The notes under the pieces: generated by a model
Databases searched by the model: none
What the model was told of the DNA's origin: nothing
The model's input: only the letters and a program-made list of their open reading frames with translations
Part shown: in pieces, positions 57,143-64,000 of the stretch
Position numbering within the stretch: the first letter of the stretch is position 1
Layout of the letters: every line of letters begins with the position of its first letter
Source: Alopecurus myosuroides
Lineage: Eukaryota; Streptophyta; Magnoliopsida; Poales; Poaceae
Assembly: GCA_028641055.1 (NCBI GenBank)
Contig: CM054059.1
Coordinates: 47,439,682 to 47,503,681 of the forward strand
Length of the DNA stretch: 64,000 nt
Reading direction: 5' to 3'
Translations under genes and position numbers: made by a program

Positions 57143-60100
57143 TTTTTTTTTTGAAACTAAAACTCCATTAATTACTCATCACGATTACATAGTGATTGGA
57201 TACAATCTCTCAGGAACGGGGGTATAAGGTTTACCCATAAGCACCTACGCCTAACAGAGGTCGCCTGCTTCGCACAGAGATGTGCAGCTTCATTTGCCAC
57301 TCGCGGCACATACGATATAGAGCACTCGACGAAGCTGAACGCCAGGTTACTAATCTCCGTCAGTACTGCTCCCACATCAGCTCTTTCAGAATTTTCCGCA
57401 CTGCACATCTTTACCACTTCCAACGCATCACTCTCCAACTCGACATGCGTATACCCAAGATCTGCAACGAATCTGAGGCCATCTCTGATTGCTAGTGTTT
57501 CCATACTCCAAGCACTTGACGCATGTTCACACCACAATGCTTGACCCCTAATCAAGTCACCACTATCATTGCGAATAATAGCTCCAGTAGACCCCGACCT
57601 CACTGATGCAATGAAGCTAGCATCCACATTCACCTTGATATACCTCTCCTTTGGGGGTATCCATTGAATTTTCAGGGAACTATCTGGCTTGCTTGTCACC
57701 TTGCTTGGACTAGCAAGATCACATGCGGTATCGACAGCCCACCGCACTGATGCCTTCAAATCTCTACCCCTTTCTCTGTGTCTCCTGTTATTCCTCTCCG
57801 ACCAAACGACCCAACATCCACACATAATAACACAAGCATTCGATGTTGGCACCACTTTGTCATTGATCATATCCAGTGCCCAAGTCTCCGGGTGCAGCAT
57901 TGGAATTTTAACTCCAGTGAGCCGTTTGATTTCTTCCCAGAACATCCTAGCCCAAGAGCAGGAGAAGAAAGCATGGAAACTAGTTTCCACTTCCCCACAA
58001 TCTTCACATCTATCAATCTGCTCGGCGTGTCGATCAGAGAGGACTTTCCGGCAAGGAATATAATTGTGGACAGTACGCCACCAAAAATTCCTCACCTTAG
58101 GGGGTACCGCCATTTTCCATAGTATTTTCCATGAAGAATTCATCAACCCAGCCGAGCTAGAGGGGGCCTCCGATAATCTTCTGTTCATACACAGCAGTCT
58201 ATACGCAGATTTAACCGTGAAAAATCCCTTCTTTTCCGGTTTCCAGGCCCATACATCCTCCTCCTCACCTCGAATAATTCTCCTAATGTTCTCAATATCC
58301 GATGGAACAAAGTTTTGGATCAGCTTCTCTTCAATCCAATCACCATCGTGATCAATGAGGCCAGAGACCCTCGTGGCAGTAGCTGTAGAGATACGGGTTA
58401 AGGGCCGTGATCCATGATTTTCTGCGATCCACGGGTCCCTCCAAATATCAATCGAAGAGCCATTTCCTACTCATTTAATCAGTCCAAGATTAAGGGCCTC
58501 CCTACCGTGCATAATTGCTCTCCAAGTATGAGAAGCATTCCTCTTTCGTCCTGCTTCCAAAAAGGTTTTATCATGGAAGTATCTGCCTTTTAGAACCCTC
58601 GCACATAGTGAGTCTGGCCTTGTCATTGATCTCCAACCTTGCTTAGCCAACATGGCTTGATTAAATAGCTCAAACTCCCTAAAACCCATACCTCCTTCAG
58701 ACTTTGGAATTGCAATGTTCTCCCACTTCCTCCAGTGCAGTCTTCTCTTTTTCTCATCTCCTCCCCACCAAAACCTTGCTATCACTGCTATGAGTTTCTT
58801 ACAAAAAGTTTTGGACATCTTGAAGCAACTCATTGAGTAAGTTGGTATGGCTTGACAAACTGATTTGATAAAAGTTTCTCTCCCCGCGCTACTCACCATT
58901 CTCGGTATACCTCCAAACACTAATTTCTTCACCTTAGCAATAATATGCTCAAAGTGGGAATCATACGATCTTCCCACCGCCGTTGGAAGCCCCAAATACT
59001 TCTCTCCGAGAGCTTCAGACATAATCCCAAGCCCATCAAGCATCACCTGTTTAACTGGAGGGGTAGTATTTCTGCTAAAGAAGACAGCAGATTTGTTATA
59101 ATTCACCAACTGTCCCGAACGTCTTCTATAATTGTCAATAATAGACTGAATTCTGTTAGCTCCAGAAGGGGAAGCCTGTGAAAAGATGAGACAATCATCA
59201 GCAAAAAGGAGATGGGATACCCATGGTGCATGGATCCCCACCCTAACTCCTTTGGAAAGATGAGCCGGGCCTCTGTTTTTAAGCATACAGCTGAAACCTT
59301 CACCACATAATAGGAACAAATAAGGGGAGATGGGATCCCCTTGTCGGATTCCTCTCGTTGGCTTGAAAAAATCCGAGAAAGCACCATTCACCCGCACCGA
59401 CAGAGTGACAGATTCCACACACTTCATGACAAGATCAACCCATTGTTGTGAAAAACCCAACTTGATCATAATCCCACGCAGATAACTCCATTCAACTCTA
59501 TCATAAGCTTTGGCCATATCGAGTTTAATCGCACAAGCTGCAGAGTTACCTTTCTTCCTTTTGAGATAATGGATGCACTCATATGCCGTAAGCACATTAT
59601 CTGTAATGAGCCTCCCCGGCACGAAGGCACTCTGCTCCTCCGATATAATCTCATCCAATACAGGTCGCAAACGAAGGGCCAGTACTTTGGATACAATTTT
59701 ATATAAAACATTGCATAAAGCAATTGGTCTATATTGTGTGAGATTTTGAGGTGCTTTTACCTTAGGGATCAACACTAACACCGTTGCATTAACATATTCT
59801 GGCATCATACCTCCCTCCAAGAAAGTGCGCACCGCTTTGCACACCATATTCTTCAAAATTGACCAATGCTTAATATAGAAGCCAACATTAAAACCATCAG
59901 GACCCGGGGATTTGTTTGGATGCATCATAAACAACGCCTTCTCAATCTCCATATCTGAAAAAGGAGCAACCAGCTTCTCATTCATGTATTCGGTTACCCT
60001 AGGGGGTACCCAATCAGTCACCAGCTCGGGCACAGTCTCCTCCTGTGCCGAAAATAGGTTCTTATAGAACTCAATTGCCACATCTTCTAGCCCTTCTTGT

Positions 60101-60170
60101 GAGGTCACCAACGAACCATCCTCTCTACGGAGAGTGTCGGATATATACCAAATAGGGGTATAGAAGATGG
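57143..60170 (-). mobile_element. LINE-B, 5'-truncated, with RNase H domain
   Basis: The minus strand ends in ten A (T-run 57143-57152). It keeps reverse transcriptase, zf-RVT and RNase H but no endonuclease or ORF1. At its 5' side, around 60140-60178, the text changes to Ty3/gypsy reverse transcriptase on the plus strand. No matching gypsy sequence is seen left of 57143 and no target duplication was found, so the junction probably reflects a later deletion. Confidence 0.8.
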
Positions 60171-60180
60171 TAGATTCCAT
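57172..60180 (-). pseudogene. LINE-B ORF2 C-terminal part: RT, zf-RVT, RNase H, one internal stop
   Basis: It reads about 1000 codons in one frame with a single TGA at 58471-58473, where related proteins have Trp ('GLIKWVGNGSS' type context), so TGG to TGA is likely. RT marks are 'PNKSPGPDGFNVGFY', 'EEQSAFVPGRLITDN', 'KLDMAKAYDRVEW', 'IRQGDPISPYLF' and the intact catalytic 'LLFADDCLIFSQ'. The zf-RVT is 'WWRTVHNYIPC...CEDCGEVETSFHAFFSC'. RNase H has 'VNVDASF', 'METLAIRDGL' and 'LESDALEVV'. The good frame shows the copy is young or that the stop is recent. The first few codons near 60180 may be gypsy-derived. Confidence 0.9.
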
Positions 60181-60594
60181 GTTTACGTGGACGACATTGC
60201 TGTCGTAACCAAGGAAAAAGACACACTCCTTGAGGATTTGCGAGAAACTTTCGAAAACTTGCGCACTTACAAGATGAAGTTGAATCCATCTAAGTGCGTA
60301 TTCGGGGTTCCCTCAGGAAAACTTCTGGGTTTCATCGTTTCTCACAGAGGAATAGAAGTTAACCCGGAAAAGATCAAGGCAATCTTGAACATCACGAAAC
60401 TTACCTGCGTCAAAGATGTCCAAAGACTGACGGGTTCTGCCGCAGCCGTCAGCAGATTTATTAGTCGGCTAGGGGATAAAGCCTTACCACTCTACAAGCT
60501 GCTGAAGAAATCCGACAAAGTCAAGTGGATTGCGAAAGCCTGGAAACGTCTAGCAAGTTATGTCCCTTTCCGTACTAAGTTCAATTCTATGTAA
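60178..60594 (+). pseudogene. Tat-lineage Ty3/gypsy reverse transcriptase fragment
   Basis: The frame picks up at the RT active site 'VYVDDIAVVTKEKDTLLEDL' and continues with 'YKMKLNPSKCVFGVPSGKLLGF', 'RGIEVNPEKIKAI' and 'LPLYKLLKKSDKVKW', all typical of the Tat (non-chromoviral) branch. After 'KVKW' it departs from RT-RNase H text and stops within about 25 codons. The rest of pol is missing, which points to an internal deletion. Confidence 0.85.
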
Positions 60595-61205
60595 ACATCT
60601 TTTGAGATCATGAAATAAAGTTGTCGGAATTCTGGTATCCATGTTTTTACAAGTTTATTACAGTACAAAGCATGGTTCCACTTTCTCTATTTCCCAATGA
60701 TCTTGCAAAACATTCAATGTTAACCCGAATTGTGCATGCGTACTCGGAGTTAAAAAAACTGAATGATTTTTTCAGCCTGTTAACGGCTAAAGGAAACTTG
60801 AATTGCATGCGTGCCCAGGTTTCGTTCAAAAAATTCCTTGTTCCTCTAAGTATTATCTGATCGCATATGTGTTGGGTTACTGGAGCTAGTTAGTAAAAAT
60901 GCCTTTAGCATGATCCATGTTTCCGAGTCTAAACTGATTGGTTACACCCAGTTACTCGGCATGATGATTCATATTGCTAATTGAGCCATTTCAAACACTA
61001 AGGACAGTTAAAACACATAAGCCAGAGAACTTAGAAGATAAAGGAATAATAAAATCCGAAAAACTTGCAAAGAATTTTATAATTAAGACTGCAAAAGGCG
61101 GAGTTTTCATTAATACAAATAGAAGCATTACAATTTGAATTACATTATAAAAGCGCAGTAATGCTCCTATTGTCTATTTTTGCTATCCAGGTTTAAGGAA
61201 ACCCT
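60595..61205. other. non-coding remnant between RT fragment and antisense gene
   Basis: No open frame or known domain. In Tat-lineage elements the stretch between pol and the antisense ORF is non-coding, and this may be what is left of it. A 'tgaaataaa' near 60613 could serve as a poly-A signal for plus-strand transcripts. Confidence 0.35.
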
Positions 61206-64000
61206 TCAAGCATCCGATTCCTCCTCGCTGCTATCGTCCTGGGGGGCTTCAGGAACTTCTTCCTCCGGGTAATTAATGGAGAGATTCACCATGGAAGCAA
61301 CCTGGGTAGCGTGGCCTTTGATTGCATCAAAGATCGCATTTCGTTGGGCTTCCGTGTATCCTTGAGGGACACCGGTGGCCACGCGCCAGGATTTTGCACC
61401 AGGGTAGTGCATACGCATTAAGCCAAGTGCCATGCGTGCACCACCCCGTGCAGCGGAGCGAAGGAAGGATTCCCTGGACTCCGCCACCTCCATGATAGAA
61501 CCCGGAAGTTTTTCAACTTCCGAGAACTCCCCAGTCTTGGAGGGAAGAAACTTGTTGATCAGTTGCATGCAAGCAACCCTGATCGAAGTCCAGGCCTTTT
61601 CAAAAACTCGGATTCTTTCAATCCGAGAAAGATCTGCATTATCTCCTGTTTGGTAGCAAAAACCAACCAAAAAGGAAGAAAAATACAAACTGAATGGTAA
61701 ACGTATACTTAAACTTACCAACAAGTTTGTCGATCTCGGAAGTTTCCTCCTCACGCAGGCTCAGAGCAGCTTCCAGGCGTTCAATGGTGGCCCGGTCTTT
61801 CTCCGCTTGGGCGGAAGCCTGGGATTGAGAAACCCCAAGTGCTAAGTTGCTGGCTTCCAGATTTTCTTGTGCTTTCACAAGATCCTTGTGAAGCTCAACA
61901 TTCTCCTTGCGGAGATATTCGACATTGCCAGAATCTTCAGCTGCTTGCTTAGCCTGAGCCAAAGCAGCTGAAAAGAAAGGAAAAATCCGAGTTAATAATA
62001 TTCCCGGAAAAAGTACTTAGACAAATGCCTGAATCGGAGATTTCAGAGGAAAAATGATTACCTGTTGCTTCCGACAGTGCGAGCTGAGATGAGGCCAGCT
62101 CCGCCTCTCTCTCCTCAAGAATGGAAAGAAGATTCCTAACTTCCTTGTTCTTGATCGAGAGCTTGTTGAAAACCGCCACGTTAATGGCTTCGGCAGTTTG
62201 CTAGAACACGGCAAGGAAAAGAATAGTTCGAAAGCATTAAGGTAAAAAGCATGCATTCTATTTAATGCTTGGGGGCTAGAGATACATACCTGGCTCATGC
62301 GTTGCAAACCTGCCAAGTTCTCAGTGAACTCCTTTGCGTACTCCGCAAAGAGAGTTCCGGCCATACTTAGACCGTCATTGATGTGCTTGAAGTCCTTGTC
62401 GAACTTGGGAATTTCTTCGTCGAAAGACCGAGAGGATTTTCCCGCATCCGGAGCCGCCCTTTCCCTCGTGTCAGATTCCGACACAACGGGATGGCTGGTC
62501 TCCAGTGGTTCGGTGGGGGGGGGGGTGGCAGCGCGCTCTTCCGCCATTGAGGACGATGAGTCCAGAGGAATGGCAGAAGAAGGATGGGCGCCTCGGCTGG
62601 ACACGGCCTTGTGTCTTTTCAGCTTCTTCGGCTTCAGGGTGGAAGGAGCTAGGCTAAAAAACAAGAAACCCGGAAAATGTTAACTTTCCGAAGACGAAAG
62701 AAAAATTTCGACAAGTAACAAAGTAACCTGGATGAACTAACCTGGAAGTGGCGATGGGGACTCCGTCAAGGTTGATAACTTCCTCGGAGGAAGGAATCTT
62801 CTTTCGCTTGCGCCCACCTGTAGCAGCAGTGCGAAGCGCGTCCAGCTCAGCCTCGGAGGCCAACTCCGAGTCTGGAAGTTCAGTAATCTATTAAAAAGAA
62901 AAATAAGAGTTATGAGCGAGAAAATCCGAGAAAGAATGATAAAATTCTACCCAAATGACGGAAACATACCTTGGGAGCCGGATTGTCGGCCGTATACATT
63001 GGCCGACTCGCTTCGTATTGGTCGCGTGATGCGACCAACTGATTGATACGCCGTCGGAGCTCCTTTGCGGGCCAATCTTTGGTGGTTGTCCGCATTGGGT
63101 CCTTGGCTCCCGTGTAGTCGCAAAGAAGGCGACCACCATGGTTGGCCAACGGCTGAATCCTTCTATTTAACCAGCAAAAGACCGTGTCCATGCCGGTCAA
63201 AGGTGGAGTGGAGGAGGTGAGCTTAGCGATGCGCCGCTTGATCCTTAGAAGGTCAGGCGGCAGAACCTGGACGGCTTCCGTTCCCCAGTTGTCTTGGGGA
63301 ATAGCCGCGGAGTTCGAGAAAGGAGGAACCCCGATAGCCTTTGTTGGAAAAGGCACATCGGGGTGGTAAAAGAAGGAACCCGTCCAAAATTTGACGGATT
63401 CCGACGTTTTGATCTTGGGGAACCAATCTTCTCTGAATCTCCGAAGAGTAAAAGAGATGGTTCCGCAAGTCGGGAGTGCGCCCTCCGAAGAGTTCCGCTT
63501 AACCCCGAAACAATACGTCCAAAAGTCTAACCTAGGTTCTAAGCCTAAGTAGCCCTCGAACAAAGCCTGGAAGCCGGCCATGTAGAGGATGGAATTGGGT
63601 GGCAGGTTATGGGGTTGGATGTTGTAATGGGAGAGAATTTGGAGGAAGAAGGCGGAAGGTGGAAGGCCCATACCTCGAAGGAGATGGGAGGAGAGAAGAA
63701 CTCTTTCGCCGTCTTTCGGCGTTGGTTCGTTCTCGTCCTCAGGGAGACGCCATTTCCCCTGAAGCACCAGACCCTCCTTTTCCATGTTTGGAAGGAGAGC
63801 CGGTGGAATGCTGCAGGCAATCCAATTGCCTGCAGATTCCGCCTCTTCGTCCGCTCCGGCGGCGACGGAGGCGGCAGCTTCTGCGGCGGCGAGCTCGTCG
63901 CCGAGGAGCTGGATCTTTTCCTCCACCGTTTCAGGAGCAAACGGCGGGGAAGCGGCGGAGCTCGCGCCCGCAACGTCCGCGGCGGCGGAAAGGTTCTCTC
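61206..64000 (-). CDS. Transposase_28 / 'putative gypsy-type transposon' protein, six exons, 5' end outside window
   Basis: The minus-strand exons 64000-62970, 62887-62742, 62653-62290, 62200-62062, 61967-61719 and 61645-61206 join with GT-AG sites and correct phase; introns are only 73-94 nt. At least 788 residues result, ending '...PQDDSSEEESDA'. The N-terminal part has the marks of this plant family: 'LPPSAFFLQILSHYNIQPHNL', 'LYMAGFQALFEGYLGLEP' and 'CFGVKR'. The middle is Ser/Pro-rich, and exons 4-5 are coiled-coil ('VELHKDLVKAQENLEASN'). Despite the name no transposase activity is known. The family occurs as an extra, often antisense, ORF of Tat/Grande-type elements. It is antisense to the nearby Tat RT fragment. 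No stop interrupts it, although an 11-G run lies in exon 3. A domesticated host gene is the alternative. Confidence 0.8.

Overview
This window is nuclear DNA from a grass, most likely a Triticeae species (wheat, barley or Aegilops type). The evidence is split genes with GT-AG introns, a WUSCHEL gene with the grass type of homeodomain, Stowaway MITEs with 'CTCCCTCCGT' ends, long-LTR chromoviral Ty3/gypsy elements, L1-type LINEs, and deep nesting of retrotransposons. No bacterial-type operons, CRISPR arrays or rRNA/tRNA genes were seen.

Layout. 1-4.2 kb: LTR-type repeat fragments, two of them inverted copies of one family, plus a Stowaway MITE. 4.4-6.5 kb: a frameshifted F-box pseudogene with a Mutator-like element (9-bp target duplication) just after its stop. 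7.3-10.3 kb: the PHF5A gene (SF3b subunit, minus strand), a PIF/Harbinger element in its 3' flank, and an older duplicate of that flank that lacks the element. 10.3-16.7 kb: PHF5A sits head-to-head with SNRNP25 (U11/U12 25K, four exons, plus strand). Both encode subunits of the minor-spliceosome U11/U12 particle. 13.4-21.3 kb: the large intron and last exons of SNRNP25 lie in a diverged tandem repeat; the last unit carries decayed exons and a Helitron. 21.6-22.8 kb: a complete three-exon WUSCHEL gene (minus strand).

24.6-54.0 kb, directly upstream of WUSCHEL, is one nested insertion. A full-length L1-type LINE (minus) was split by a long LTR element now present as a solo LTR of about 6 kb. 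That LTR was in turn split by a very young 16.55-kb chromovirus with 5.2-kb LTRs, an open gag-pol frame and an extra coiled-coil ORF upstream of gag. The solo LTR carries five perfect TGACGTCA sites at exact 11-bp spacing.

54-64 kb: duplicated sequence that would have flanked WUSCHEL before the LINE arrived, a 5'-truncated LINE with a 12-bp target duplication, a second LINE whose RT-RNase H frame has a single stop, and a collapsed Tat-lineage gypsy remnant. Beside that remnant is an antisense gene, intact within the window, with six exons (Transposase_28 / 'putative gypsy-type transposon' family), running off the right edge.

Host genes with good support: PHF5A, SNRNP25 and WUS, plus the F-box pseudogene. 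Most of the rest is transposable-element DNA, and the order of insertion can be read from target-site duplications and natural empty sites.
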